A DNA stretch of 64,000 bases from Bdellovibrionaceae bacterium UBA6502 (GTDB taxonomy: Bacteria; Bdellovibrionota; Bdellovibrionia; Bdellovibrionales; UBA840). A program made the position numbers and the translations under genes. This document shows, one piece after another, positions 53,469 through 63,334 of this stretch. The notes beneath the pieces are model-generated. The model saw only the letters and a list, made by a program, of their open reading frames with translations, was not told the origin of the DNA and did no database searches. Within the stretch, counting starts at the first letter, position 1, and each line of letters begins with the position of its first letter. The stretch is taken from the NCBI GenBank assembly GCA_002436415.1, contig DJMA01000007.1, positions 11,042 to 75,041 on the forward strand, read 5' to 3'.

Positions 53469-56400
53469 TTAAACTCTACTTTATACCTTAGATCTAAACC
53501 GAAGATGTCGCTTTCTTGGTTTTCGTTCACTGAGCTAGCAGCGTCTTCGTTAAGGGTAGTGGACTCCCAGCTACCGATAACACTAACTTCTTTATTTAGT
53601 TTGTATTCAACTTTAACATCTTTTTTGGTGTTGTTCCCTAAAATACTAGCTGAAGCTCCAATGTTTGGAGTTACTTGTTTACTAATCACAACTTTGTATT
53701 GGGTACTGTCTGTTTCATCAATGTCTGTAGATAACTTAAATGTGAAACCAGTTCGGTCTTCGATTTCTTTGCCCAAAGGAGTGTTGGTAATAACAGCGGC
53801 TCCGATCTCCATAATCGGTCGATCCGTTTGGCTGTCCAGGGTTTGTTGTTCCAACTGATTGGAGGTCAAGCCTAAGGCCAACAAACTAATCAGATCACTT
53901 TCATTAAGGCTCGGTTGGGACTGTAAGCGAGTGGTGAAGTCGGTTAGGTTTCCTTGCAGTTGAATTTCAACGTCATAACTAGTTTCACTACTTTTTTCTA
54001 TAATACTAGTGTTACCACTCATGAAAAACGAAGGATTCATTTCTGTTTGGTTTTCAAATTTAATTCTACCAGAAATTAAATTAAAGGGAGTGTCTCGAAA
54101 AAATATTTTTCCCCCAGGAATTAAGCGCATATCTCCATTGTAAGTGGGCAGGCCAAGTGGCCCCTGAATGCTAATTTTTCCAGTTACATTGGCATCCAGT
54201 TCTGGAACTTTGATTTTTAGACGTTCCTGCAAGCGAGCGTTTACATTTAAAATTAGCGGAGAAAAACTATTTTTTAGTAAAACTTCAGGTAAGTACCTTG
54301 AAGGTCGTATGTTGGTTTGTGTTCCTGATGACTTTGGACTGATAACTCCTGATTTAACAACCGCATCAGCGCTTAAACGGAAAGGGAACCAATCACCATC
54401 TAATTTAAAGTTTGCATCTGTTAAAAGGCTCAAGCCTTCAATGAATCTAAAATTACTGTTTGTGATGCTACCGTTTAAATTGATAGGTAGTTTTGTTAAA
54501 CCATTAAACTCAATACTACCAGAGGCCTTGAGATTTCCACCAGCTAAAATACCAGATAGATTGTTTAACAGGATTTTATTATTATTTAATAAAATATCCG
54601 CCTGTAAATTTTCGAAGGGATGTAAAAAATTAGGAATTCGGAAAAAGGAGTTTTTTAAGTAAGCCGAACCTGTAAAAACAGGTTCTACAAGGCTACCATT
54701 GATTTGGGTTTCAAAGCTCAAGGCTCCACTCAAATCATCCACAAAGGGCACGGCAAAACTTGCAAGAGAAAGGTCGATGGCTCCAGATAGTTTGGTATCC
54801 CAGCGATCTTTTGTACCAGGATTGACGGTCAAAGAAATCTGACTTTCACTGCCAGTGAGTTGCCATTCTTTGGATTGAAAAAGACCGTTTCTCACCGAAA
54901 TGTTCAATTCATTTTGGTTAGAAATGTTTCGAGTACCTCTTCTGATTTCAATGTCTTCAATCTTTATACTTCCACTGGAGTTCCAAATCCCTCCATTGTC
55001 GGCAACGAGTCTTACTTCAGAACTTAATTTACTATTAAAGCCAGCTTGGTTTGTGTTGATACCCAAAAGAGAAAACAGGGCTGTAAAGTTAAAATCCACA
55101 CTTTCCATATTTAACTGAAATTTTTCAGTCTTTAAATAAGGGTGTACCCAATTTAAAGCTAGAGTGTTACCAAACATACTGGCATTGGTTTCATAAACCT
55201 TACCGTTGAACCTGTGGGTAAAGTAAGAGTCACTTAAGTTGGTTTGATCGATGTTTAACTTAGATACTTTCCCTTCCATCTCGTAATTTAGCTCAGGAAT
55301 TTTTCCGTACATTTTGAAGCTTGTATCTAAGTCTCCACTTACATTTCCAGCCAATTTCTTTGTGAAATCTAAATCGGATAGTTTTAAATTTTCAGAGCTG
55401 AGTCTTAGGTCTAAATTAAAATCAGGGTCTAAAGATATCTGACCGATGATTTGAGAGTCTTCTGAGGACTTTTGGGCTTCTAGGTACTTGGTTTTCATAG
55501 AACCATTTTTAGCAGAAGCACGAATCTTAAAGTTTTGAAAGCCTTCCGTATTTACGAAAAATCTTTCACTAAAATAACGTAAATCATAGCTCATTTTGTT
55601 AAATTGAAGTGGACCATTAAACTCAAGACGCATTGGTCCTTCAGCAACGAAATCTAAAGGAGGGACGAGATGGGCCTTGATGATTTTTTCCACGTCTTTA
55701 AACTTTGCTTTTTGAGAGCTAAATTTACCTAGGATCGTACTATTCAAAAGATTGATGTGGGTGAAACCTCTGAATTCACTTTGATTTACATTTGTAGAAA
55801 CTTGATTAATGTAAAGTGTGCCTTTTTGGTATTTTAATTTTGCTTTGGCATTTCCTAAATAGTAGTCGAATAATTTTAGGTCTTTTGTGTCAAGCTTCAT
55901 GTCGATGGTGGCAGATTTAGAATCGCCCTCAGTGCTTCCGGTTAGCTTAACTCCAGACTCAATTTTTAAGTCCGCAAGGTTTTTTAAATCTTTAAAATCA
56001 AAATTGTCCGTCTGGTAATCAAATTTAAATCCCTTAGCGTATTCAACATATCCTTTCGCTGATCCATTGCTTTCGCCAAGTTTGATTTTTCCTTCTGGAT
56101 AGACTCCAACTTTATTGATTTTAACACCACCAGTGATTTCCGCGTTTTCAAAGGCTGTGATGGTTTTATTACTGCTTGAGTTGTAGACTCGAAAATAAGG
56201 TAGGTTCACGCTACCGCTACAGTTAATCTCTAATTCTGGTTGTACTTCACCGGCGCAATCCATGCCTTTGCTGGCAATGTCTAATCGAAGTGGTACATCT
56301 CCAACGCGGATATCTTGTAGTAGTTGACCTAACTCCAAAGATTTTACTTGAAAGTTTGTAGTCATACTCCATTTGTCTTCTGACTTAACTAGATCTAATT

Positions 56401-57442
56401 TGCCTATGCTTAAATTGGTTTTAAGACGGTTTAAATTAAACTGGGATATACTGATGTTGTTAGGTTTAAGATCTAATTTGCTTTGAATGTTTCCAATTTT
56501 AAAAGAATCAATGACCAGGTTCTCTGTACTAATTTCAGCTTCGACGTGCTTGAGGTTGTCTGAATTTAAATCCATTTGCGCGGAAAGATTTCCTGAAACA
56601 TCCAATAGTTCTTTTTTAGGTAAAAATCGTTTTGCCAAAGAATTAATTTCATCAAGTTTTAGCTTACTATTCAGACGTGCTTTAAATTTGCTTTTTTCGA
56701 AGAGATGCCAGCTTTTAGCGCTTAACTGTAAGTCGATAAAATTATCTTCTTGGAAAACTTTTAACTTTTCAATCTTAAGGTTTTCAGGAGAAAGGTTTAT
56801 TTCTGATTCTACCTTTAGCTTAACTAGGCTTTTCTTTATTTTTGTTTCTTTTAAAGAAAAAGAAGGTATGTCAATAATGACTTGTAAAATATCATCTTGT
56901 TTTTCAATTTTTATGGAAGCCGACTTTACTAAATTACTTAAACCAGCTTCTTCGAGACGACCAAATAAGTTTATGTTTTCCATTTCAATTTCATCAATTG
57001 GTAAGGCTTTGAGAATGCTTGAAACTTCTTTGGGATCAATTTTTGGCATTTCAATTTTCGAAGCTTTTATATTGCTGTCGTTTTTCTTAATAAAATATAC
57101 TAGGTCGATGTCAGAAACTTTAATGTGAGAAAGTCCGGCTTCTCCTAAAAATATACTCGAGAAGCTTGGACTTGCTTCTATTCTAGCGATACTCATTTCG
57201 CGAATTTGTTTTAGACCGGGATTTTTTGATTGATATAGCTTTGTATTTAATAGACTTATTTTGGGAGGTAAAAGTTGGACTTCGACACTCTCCGGTTTAA
57301 TCATGACGGGTAGTTTTTCATAGGAGTAGACTTGAATGCTGTTTAAAATCCAATCTTTAATTTGTGGTAGGTGAAAGCGATAGGCGAAACCAATTAACAT
57401 GGATAAAATGGCAACAATGCTGTACTGGTAGATAGACTTCAT
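53465..57442 (-). CDS. tamB: TamB/AsmA-like envelope bridge protein
   Basis: 1325 residues from ATG 57442, which overlaps the stop of the TPR gene (ATGA) and has AAAAGGAG upstream; an ATG at 57463 is rejected. One N-terminal transmembrane anchor (about 5-25) is followed by a long repetitive beta-helix region, and the conserved TamB C-terminal domain (about 1060-1325: GRIKFENQTEMNPSF, LQGNLTDFTTRLQS, LISLLALG). Such proteins form hydrophobic grooves carrying phospholipids between membranes. Second gene of a TPR-tamB-tamA operon. Confidence 0.92.
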   Translation of the reverse strand: MKSIYQYSIVAILSMLIGFAYRFHLPQIKDWILNSIQVYSYEKLPVMIKPESVEVQLLPPKISLLNTKLYQSKNPGLKQIREMSIARIEASPSFSSIFLGEAGLSHIKVSDIDLVYFIKKNDSNIKASKIEMPKIDPKEVSSILKALPIDEIEMENINLFGRLEEAGLSNLVKSASIKIEKQDDILQVIIDIPSFSLKETKIKKSLVKLKVESEINLSPENLKIEKLKVFQEDNFIDLQLSAKSWHLFEKSKFKARLNSKLKLDEINSLAKRFLPKKELLDVSGNLSAQMDLNSDNLKHVEAEISTENLVIDSFKIGNIQSKLDLKPNNISISQFNLNRLKTNLSIGKLDLVKSEDKWSMTTNFQVKSLELGQLLQDIRVGDVPLRLDIASKGMDCAGEVQPELEINCSGSVNLPYFRVYNSSSNKTITAFENAEITGGVKINKVGVYPEGKIKLGESNGSAKGYVEYAKGFKFDYQTDNFDFKDLKNLADLKIESGVKLTGSTEGDSKSATIDMKLDTKDLKLFDYYLGNAKAKLKYQKGTLYINQVSTNVNQSEFRGFTHINLLNSTILGKFSSQKAKFKDVEKIIKAHLVPPLDFVAEGPMRLEFNGPLQFNKMSYDLRYFSERFFVNTEGFQNFKIRASAKNGSMKTKYLEAQKSSEDSQIIGQISLDPDFNLDLRLSSENLKLSDLDFTKKLAGNVSGDLDTSFKMYGKIPELNYEMEGKVSKLNIDQTNLSDSYFTHRFNGKVYETNASMFGNTLALNWVHPYLKTEKFQLNMESVDFNFTALFSLLGINTNQAGFNSKLSSEVRLVADNGGIWNSSGSIKIEDIEIRRGTRNISNQNELNISVRNGLFQSKEWQLTGSESQISLTVNPGTKDRWDTKLSGAIDLSLASFAVPFVDDLSGALSFETQINGSLVEPVFTGSAYLKNSFFRIPNFLHPFENLQADILLNNNKILLNNLSGILAGGNLKASGSIEFNGLTKLPINLNGSITNSNFRFIEGLSLLTDANFKLDGDWFPFRLSADAVVKSGVISPKSSGTQTNIRPSRYLPEVLLKNSFSPLILNVNARLQERLKIKVPELDANVTGKISIQGPLGLPTYNGDMRLIPGGKIFFRDTPFNLISGRIKFENQTEMNPSFFMSGNTSIIEKSSETSYDVEIQLQGNLTDFTTRLQSQPSLNESDLISLLALGLTSNQLEQQTLDSQTDRPIMEIGAAVITNTPLGKEIEDRTGFTFKLSTDIDETDSTQYKVVISKQVTPNIGASASILGNNTKKDVKVEYKLNKEVSVIGSWESTTLNEDAASSVNENQESDIFGLDLRYKVEFK

Positions 57443-58485
57443 AGATCTATCTCCTTTTCCCATCTTCCGAGAAGACTTTTAGCCATAAGGTAATCAGGCT
57501 TCACATTTAGGATATCTTCTAAAATGCTTAAAGCCATTTTGTCTTGGCCAATTTCTTTCAGGCAAATGGCTCGGTTGTATTGTAAATACATTCCATGCAT
57601 CTGTGAAAAGCTGGAGTCTTTCTGTAGGGACTCTATGTATTCAATGCTTTCTAAAAAACGTCTGCTTTCAATCAAAACTTTAATGAGGAATAATTTTGCC
57701 TCGGCACTATCTAGGTCTTCAAGAATTGAAATCGCTTTTGAAAACTCACCCATAGAATAGAGTGCGATGGAAATATCATATTGCCACTCTGGTTTTGTCT
57801 GTCCTAATTCTAGAAGAGCTTTAATGCTCTCGGGGTCATTTTCTTCATTGCTTTTTATATGTTTAAACTCGATGGGCGTATTGGCTATGCTCTCTGAATT
57901 TTTTAGAGCAGAAAGTGCCTTCTGAAACTCAAGCCTGCTTTGGTAGTCTTTTAGCTCAGTGGATTTTGGGTAGAACTCTTGAAGTTTTTCAATGGCCGAC
58001 TGAGCCAAATCATAATCTTCATTTACAAAATGCGCTTCAATGGCTCTGGATTGTTTTTCAAGGTCTCGCTTCGAAAAACCAAGATCTTCCTGAATACTGA
58101 GGTCTTTTAGTTCAATGAGCTTTTCCGAACTTTCAACCAATTGGTTCATACGAATTAGATCGCGGATGCGGCCTTCTGAGTCAGACCATAAAAATAAACT
58201 AGCAGTTGTTTCATTGCTTAATTGTTCTTTGCTAAAATATAAATTGAAAAGTCGGAGGCAGGCTCGAATCGGAATCGGTTTTTGTTTTCCAAATTGATAG
58301 TAGATTTCGGCGGCAAGGGATTTGTGCATTCCTAAACGAAATAAAAAGGCAGCAACTTCTTCGGCCTCCATAGGGGAGAGAACGCCACGGTGCCATTTTT
58401 TAATGAGTTCGTCTGCGATATGACTGCGGTCTGGAATGTCCCGTAGTAGTTTATGAATTTCTCTTTCCATAGCCGAAAATGACAT
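57439..58485 (-). CDS. TPR-repeat protein upstream of tamB
   Basis: 348 residues without a signal peptide, so probably cytosolic. The N-terminal half (about 1-130) is helical and not assigned; TPR-like units follow (about 140-340, e.g. EDYDLAQSAIEKLQEFYPKS, YNRAICLKEIGQDKMALSIL). Overlaps tamB by 4 nt. A scaffold role for the Tam system is a context-based guess. Confidence 0.75.
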   Translation of the reverse strand: MSFSAMEREIHKLLRDIPDRSHIADELIKKWHRGVLSPMEAEEVAAFLFRLGMHKSLAAEIYYQFGKQKPIPIRACLRLFNLYFSKEQLSNETTASLFLWSDSEGRIRDLIRMNQLVESSEKLIELKDLSIQEDLGFSKRDLEKQSRAIEAHFVNEDYDLAQSAIEKLQEFYPKSTELKDYQSRLEFQKALSALKNSESIANTPIEFKHIKSNEENDPESIKALLELGQTKPEWQYDISIALYSMGEFSKAISILEDLDSAEAKLFLIKVLIESRRFLESIEYIESLQKDSSFSQMHGMYLQYNRAICLKEIGQDKMALSILEDILNVKPDYLMAKSLLGRWEKEIDL

Positions 58486-58550
58486 GATTTTATTTTAGCT
58501 TTAAATCATTGAATTGGCTAACGAATTCGGGAAAAAAAAGAAAAAGCAAA

Positions 58551-58582
58551 AGGCAGTTTTGTTGTGTCAAAACTGCCTAAAA
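58551..58582 (-). terminator. Intrinsic terminator of efp
   Basis: Perfect 11-bp stem AGGCAGTTTTG/CAAAACTGCCT around a 6-nt loop. It starts within a few nt of the efp stop and is followed on the minus strand by T-rich sequence. Confidence 0.8.
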
Positions 58583-58584
58583 AA

Positions 58585-59157
58585 TTACCCTTGGCTAACT
58601 CTTTCTAGGTATTCATTGGTGCGTGTATCAACTTTCAATACGTCGCCCTCATTGATGTGTAATGGAACGCTAACGCTTAATCCAGTTTCTAAAGTTGCTG
58701 GTTTTGTAGCCCCAGAAACTCTATCGCCTTTAACTCCAGGTTCTGTTTGAGTCACTTTTAATTGAACCTGGTTTGGAACTTCCACTCCAATCACTCGACC
58801 ATTAAAAAACAAAATACTCACAACCATATTTTCTGTTAAGTAAAGAGCAGCTTCACCAACTTCCTGTTCCATAACAGGAATGGTTTCGTAGCTTGTTTGG
58901 TCCATAAAGTTAAAAGAATCATCATCACGGTAAAGATAGCTCATCTCTTTTTCTTCTACATCAGGAACACCAAATTTTTCACCTGACTTAAAGGTTCTTT
59001 CAAGGTTGGAACCACTAATTAGGTTTCTCATTTTTGTTCTTGTGAACTGGTTTCCTTTTCCTGGTTTCACATGTTGGAAATCAGTAATTACATATGGCTC
59101 ATTATCAATTAACAACTTTAAGCCTTTACGAAAATCAGATGTAGAATGCATTGTCAC
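58585..59157 (-). CDS. efp: Translation elongation factor P
   Basis: 190 residues with KOW-like N domain and two OB domains. The loop HVKPGKGNQF places Lys34 at the tip, the residue modified (lysylated or similar) in EF-P. PGVKGDRVSGATKPATLETG is the family signature. It rescues ribosomes stalled at polyproline. A second in-frame ATG two codons later is possible. No modification genes (epmA/epmB, earP, ymfI) are in view. Confidence 0.97.
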   Translation of the reverse strand: MTMHSTSDFRKGLKLLIDNEPYVITDFQHVKPGKGNQFTRTKMRNLISGSNLERTFKSGEKFGVPDVEEKEMSYLYRDDDSFNFMDQTSYETIPVMEQEVGEAALYLTENMVVSILFFNGRVIGVEVPNQVQLKVTQTEPGVKGDRVSGATKPATLETGLSVSVPLHINEGDVLKVDTRTNEYLERVSQG

Positions 59158-59256
59158 TCCTGGTTTGTAGCTATTTAATCAGGCTAAAACTACCTTTTTA
59201 GGGGCTTAGATGCAAACAAATAGAGGTTGGAAAAGTTTTGCTTAAAGGATAAGCTA

Positions 59257-60021
59257 TTAATCTCTACGATTTTGATCAATATGAAGAAGGGCTCTTTCTA
59301 GACGATTGATTTTTTTGCTACTAGAGATTCTCTCTTCGTTGATCGAGACCTCAGGAGGCTGCTGATCTAGAACGCTAAGGCGTTTTATGATTTCTGGGTG
59401 ATCACCAAGTTGTTCTTTGGCTGTTTTTAATGTGGTGATTGCCTTATCTAGATCTCCTCTTATGGAGAAGGCGTCGGCTAGAGATAGAACTCGTTCAATA
59501 TTTAATTTGTTTTGGTCTTCTTTAGATCGGCTTTCATCATTATTTTCTGTGATTTCCTCAAATAGAGAATTGGGATCTAAAATTTTGAAGCTGTTTTCAT
59601 GCAAATCAGGAGCGCTAAGGCTTTCAAGTTTTTTGACTTGTTTTTGGGCGCCTACATGGTTAGGAGCTAGAAAAAGCAGCATTTTAAAGGATTTTAATGC
59701 TAAATTATGCTTTTTTAGGTGTGAGTAGCAGCTGCCTAGCAAATTGTGAGCAAGGATATTGTCAGGGTTTTGGCTGGTTACTTTTTCAAGAACTTTTATG
59801 GCTTCTTCAAATTTTTCCAGGTCGATGAGAACCTTTGCGTAGGCAACAAGGCCACTAGTGAAATTAGGGTGGTGACTTAAACCAATTTCACAAACTTCTT
59901 TTGCCTCTTTTAGGAGATGCATACGTCGATATGCCTCAGCCAGAGGGGCAAAAGATTTGGTGCTCTTGTCTTTTTCAAATAAAATTTGATAACGCTCGAT
60001 GAAGCCAGGGTTCATATCCAT
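59257..60021 (-). CDS. TPR-repeat protein
   Basis: 254 residues, no signal peptide. TPR units cover about 20-140 (FAPLAEAYRRMHLLKEAKEV, NILAHNLLGSCYSHLKKHNL). The C-terminal 110 residues are charged and carry another TPR-like pair. A protein-interaction scaffold; partner unknown. Upstream of efp on the same strand with a 99-nt gap, possibly independent. Confidence 0.75.
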   Translation of the reverse strand: MDMNPGFIERYQILFEKDKSTKSFAPLAEAYRRMHLLKEAKEVCEIGLSHHPNFTSGLVAYAKVLIDLEKFEEAIKVLEKVTSQNPDNILAHNLLGSCYSHLKKHNLALKSFKMLLFLAPNHVGAQKQVKKLESLSAPDLHENSFKILDPNSLFEEITENNDESRSKEDQNKLNIERVLSLADAFSIRGDLDKAITTLKTAKEQLGDHPEIIKRLSVLDQQPPEVSINEERISSSKKINRLERALLHIDQNRRD

Positions 60022-60154
60022 AAAAAAATTTTAGCAGTAGCAAGTATCTATGCCAAAGAAAAAAGCAAACAAAGGGGCAATTCTCGACGCTTTACACTTA
60101 TCGAAGTTGTTCATTTGCCCAAAAGCAAAAGCCTTGCTAAAAATAGGAGGTTGA

Positions 60155-60241
60155 ATGAAGAATAATTTTGCGAGTCTTTTAATCAAAAAAGTGCTCGTAT
60201 CGATAATGCTTGTTTTAGGAGTTTTAAATGGCAGGTCATAG
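60155..60241 (+). CDS. Leader ORF overlapping the yebC start
   Basis: 28 codons (begins MKNNFASLLIKK, then hydrophobic LVSIMLVLGVL, ending NGRS) with an excellent Shine-Dalgarno TAGGAGG 4 nt before the ATG. It stops 14 nt inside yebC in another frame and covers the yebC ribosome-binding site (TTAGGAG). The layout suggests translational coupling or a leader peptide. Expression is not proven. Confidence 0.45.
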   Translation: MKNNFASLLIKKVLVSIMLVLGVLNGRS

Positions 60242-60980
60242 TAAATGGGCGAATATTAAACATAAAAAAGGCGCCGCGGATCAAAAGCGCGCTAAGGTTT
60301 TTACGAAAATTGCAAAAGAGGTAACTGTAGCCGCTAGATTAGGTGGTGGGGACATTGATGCAAACCCAAGACTAAGACGAGCCATTGCTAGTGCTCGTGC
60401 TGTTTCAATGCCGAAAGACAATATTGATCGAGCGATCAAAAAAGGAACTGGAGAAATGGGGGATGTTGATTTCGAAGAAATCACATTCGAAGGTTATGGC
60501 GCTGGTGGTGTAGCTGTTATGGTGGATTGTTTAACGGATAACCGTAATCGTACTGTGAGTGAAGTTCGTTTTGCTTTTAAAAAAGGAAACGGAAGTATGG
60601 GAGAGAATGGCAGTGTTGCCTGGGTATTTGAGACAAAGGGAGTGATCGGTTTCAATGAAATGGATGGCTTGGATGTAGAAAAACTGCAAGAAATTGCAAT
60701 TTTAAATGGTGCAGAAGATATCGAAGAAGATAGTGATTCTGTGACCATTTACTCAAGTACGGAAGACTTTGATGCTTTGAGTACGGCGATTGAAGAAGCT
60801 GGTTTTCAACCACAGCGTAGTGAGGTTTCTAAAATTCCTTCTAACACCGTTGAGTGTAGTGGTGAAATGGCTGATGATGTGATTAAGCTTATTAATTTGT
60901 TAGAAGATCTTGATGATGTTCAAAATGTTTCGGCTAATTTTGACATTTCTGATGAAGAGTTAGAGAGAATTTACTCTTGA
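60228..60980 (+). CDS. yebC: YebC/TACO1 family regulatory protein
   Basis: 250 residues, the family length. MAGHSKWANIKHKKGAADQKRA-type start (here split as AGHSKWANIKHKKGAAD), SMPKDNIDRAIKKGTGE and YGAGGVAVMVDCLTDNRNRT are signatures. It is a DNA-binding or translation-associated factor implicated in relieving ribosome stalls at polyproline. Shares 4 nt with ruvC, the usual yebC-ruvC-ruvA order interrupted here by fadD and the histone gene. Confidence 0.97.
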   Translation: MAGHSKWANIKHKKGAADQKRAKVFTKIAKEVTVAARLGGGDIDANPRLRRAIASARAVSMPKDNIDRAIKKGTGEMGDVDFEEITFEGYGAGGVAVMVDCLTDNRNRTVSEVRFAFKKGNGSMGENGSVAWVFETKGVIGFNEMDGLDVEKLQEIAILNGAEDIEEDSDSVTIYSSTEDFDALSTAIEEAGFQPQRSEVSKIPSNTVECSGEMADDVIKLINLLEDLDDVQNVSANFDISDEELERIYS

Positions 60981-61477
60981 TCGTTTTTGGTGTAGATCCT
61001 GGTTCTAATTTAGCTGGTCTTGCGGTTTTGAAAACAAGCTCGCAAGGCGAACAGCGACCAGATTTATTGGCTCTAGATATTTATAGTACGAAAAAAGGAG
61101 CATCTTTCGATGAAAAGCTTTTTAAAATACTTACTGAGATTGAAAAGGCGGTCATCGAGTTTCAGCCAGATGTTTTAGTATTAGAAGAAGCTTTCACTGG
61201 TGCAAATATCCAAAGTGCATTGCGATTGGCTGAAGTACGAGGTGCAATTATATATTTAGCGCAAAAAAACAAAATCAAAGTGGAGCATATTGCTGCTCGA
61301 AAAGTTAAGAAAGCCATCACAGGTAAAGGCAATGCTAGTAAAGAAAGTGTGGCCAGTTTTTTAAAGTTCGAATTTTCACTGGGAGATCAAGAAATTCCAG
61401 TAGATGCAAGTGACGCTTTAGGCATTGCTTATAGTTATTGTGTGGGGCTTAATTCGACGGCCTTAGAAAGTTTTTAA
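60977..61477 (+). CDS. ruvC: Holliday-junction endonuclease RuvC
   Basis: 166 residues from a TTG start that overlaps the yebC stop (TTGA). Acidic catalytic residues are Asp7 (GVDPGS), Glu70 (LVLEEAF), Asp143 and Asp146 (VDASDAL). It cuts Holliday junctions symmetrically together with RuvAB. ruvA lies 2.3 kb downstream. Terminator follows. Confidence 0.96.
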   Translation: MIVFGVDPGSNLAGLAVLKTSSQGEQRPDLLALDIYSTKKGASFDEKLFKILTEIEKAVIEFQPDVLVLEEAFTGANIQSALRLAEVRGAIIYLAQKNKIKVEHIAARKVKKAITGKGNASKESVASFLKFEFSLGDQEIPVDASDALGIAYSYCVGLNSTALESF

Positions 61478-61485
61478 ACAAAAAT

Positions 61486-61516
61486 AAAAAAAGCCACTGA
61501 GATAGTGGCTTTTTTT
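61486..61516. terminator. Bidirectional intrinsic terminator
   Basis: Stem AAAAAAAGCCACT/AGTGGCTTTTTTT with a 5-nt loop, between ruvC (+) and fadD (-). Confidence 0.9.
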
Positions 61517-61518
61517 GT

Positions 61519-63195
61519 TTAGGCAGAAGCTTCTTTTTTAGGTCTGAGCTCTTTTCTTAAGATTTTACCAACATTTGATTTTGGTAGTTCATCTCTAAAT
61601 TCAACAAACTTTGGTCGCTTGTAGCCAGTGAGGTTTTCTTTACAGAAGTTTAAGATCTCTTCTGCGCTAAGGCTGTCATCTTTTTTGACGACGAAAACTT
61701 TAACTACTTCACCAGATCTTTCGTCGGGAACTCCGATAGCAGCCACTTCTAAAACTTTTTCCATTTTCACAACAACATCTTCAACTTCATTTGGATAAAC
61801 ATTAAAGCCAGAAACTAAAATCATATCTTTTTTGCGATCAACGATTTTAAAATAGCCTTCTTCGTCCACCATGGCTACGTCACCGGTTTTTAACCATCCA
61901 TCCTTGGTAAGAATTTTTTCAGTTTCATCGGGACGGTTCCAGTAGGCTTTCATGATTTGTGGTCCTTTGGCCCATAGCTCACCAGCTTCGCCCATTGCTA
62001 CTTCATTGCCATCGTCGTCACATATTTTAATGTCAGTACTTGGTAGTGGTAAGCCGATGCTTCCAACCTTTTCTGTGCCATCGATTGGGTTACAGCAAAG
62101 TACAGGAGAGGTTTCGGTTAGGCCATAACCTTCTGCGATGTGGGTTCCTGTTTTTTCTAACCATCGTTCCATAACGGCTTTTTGCATAGCCATACCGCCT
62201 GCTACAGAAATTTTAAGAGAGCTAAAATCTACACTTGAAAACTCTGGGTGGTTCATCAAAGCATTAAACAAAGTATTTAGTCCTGTCATAACAGTGAACT
62301 TGTGTGCTTTCATTTCTTTAATAAAACCTGGGATGTCTCTCGGGTTAGTGATTAATACGTTCTTACAACCTAAGTAAGTAAAGGCCAGGAGATTTACGGT
62401 GAAGGAGAATACATGATAAAGAGGAAGGGGAGTTAAAATAACTTCTTCGCCTTCTTTCAAGGCGCTTCTCATCCAACAACGAATCTGCATCATATTTGAA
62501 AGTAAATTTCGGTGAGTAAGCTCTGCGCCTTTGGCCACACCCGTTGTTCCTCCGGTGTATTGTAATATTGCAGTGTCATCTAATTCCATTTCAACGGGGC
62601 GAAGTCTTTTGCCGCGGCCCCATTTGATACAATGGTTAAAGTCAATGGCTTGCGGAAGGTGAAAACTAGGTACCATCTTTTTTAGGTGCTTTACAACTTT
62701 ATTAACGATTAAAGATTTAGGGAAACCTAATTGATCGCCTAGTTCGGTTACGATCACATGTTTGATGGATGTTTTTGGTAAGATTTTTTCTAGCTTATCT
62801 GCGAAGTTGGCTAGAATTACGATTGCTTTAACTCCGGCATCTTTAAATTGATGCTCCATCTCCCTTTCTGTATAGAGTGGGTTTGTGTTTACCACAACTA
62901 AACCAGCTCTTACTGCGCCAAAAAGGGCGATAGGAAATTGCAGTACGTTAGGCATTTGGATCGCGATTCGGTCGCCTTTTTTTAATCCAAGATTTTCTGT
63001 TAGGTAACAAGCAAAGGCTTTACTTCTAGTATCAAGGTCCGAAAAACTTAGGTCTTTACCCATACAATGAAAGGCTTCTTTTCCGGCATAGACTTTCATT
63101 TTTTCTTCCACCAATTGCTTGATGTTTTTGAAATTTTTTAAATCGATTTCTAGGTCAACACCTGCAGGATAACTTTTCTGCCAAATTCTTTCCAT
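61519..63195 (-). CDS. fadD: Long-chain fatty acid-CoA ligase
   Basis: 558 residues of the ANL superfamily. P-loop YTGGTTGVAKGA, GYGLTETSPV, DGWLKTGDVA and the C-terminal GKILRKELR with its catalytic Lys are all present. It activates fatty acids to acyl-CoA through an acyl-adenylate. GGGGGAAA upstream of the ATG. Length and motifs fit FadD; substrate chain length cannot be read. Confidence 0.93.
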   Translation of the reverse strand: MERIWQKSYPAGVDLEIDLKNFKNIKQLVEEKMKVYAGKEAFHCMGKDLSFSDLDTRSKAFACYLTENLGLKKGDRIAIQMPNVLQFPIALFGAVRAGLVVVNTNPLYTEREMEHQFKDAGVKAIVILANFADKLEKILPKTSIKHVIVTELGDQLGFPKSLIVNKVVKHLKKMVPSFHLPQAIDFNHCIKWGRGKRLRPVEMELDDTAILQYTGGTTGVAKGAELTHRNLLSNMMQIRCWMRSALKEGEEVILTPLPLYHVFSFTVNLLAFTYLGCKNVLITNPRDIPGFIKEMKAHKFTVMTGLNTLFNALMNHPEFSSVDFSSLKISVAGGMAMQKAVMERWLEKTGTHIAEGYGLTETSPVLCCNPIDGTEKVGSIGLPLPSTDIKICDDDGNEVAMGEAGELWAKGPQIMKAYWNRPDETEKILTKDGWLKTGDVAMVDEEGYFKIVDRKKDMILVSGFNVYPNEVEDVVVKMEKVLEVAAIGVPDERSGEVVKVFVVKKDDSLSAEEILNFCKENLTGYKRPKFVEFRDELPKSNVGKILRKELRPKKEASA

Positions 63196-63280
63196 ATTTC
63201 CCCCTAAAGGACCAATGCAATGATCCCTTCGAGCTTAGTGGGTTCTAGGCATCTCGTCTAGTTTTATTTAGTGCCTGAAT

Positions 63281-63309
63281 AAAAAAAAGCCACCGATAAG
63301 GTGGCTTTT
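63281..63309 (-). terminator. Intrinsic terminator of the histone gene
   Basis: Stem AAAAGCCACC/GGTGGCTTTT with a 5-nt loop; eight A on the plus strand (T-run on the minus strand) follow. It lies 26 nt past the stop at 63335. Confidence 0.88.
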
Positions 63310-63334
63310 ATCTAGTTTCAGAGGAAACTATAAA

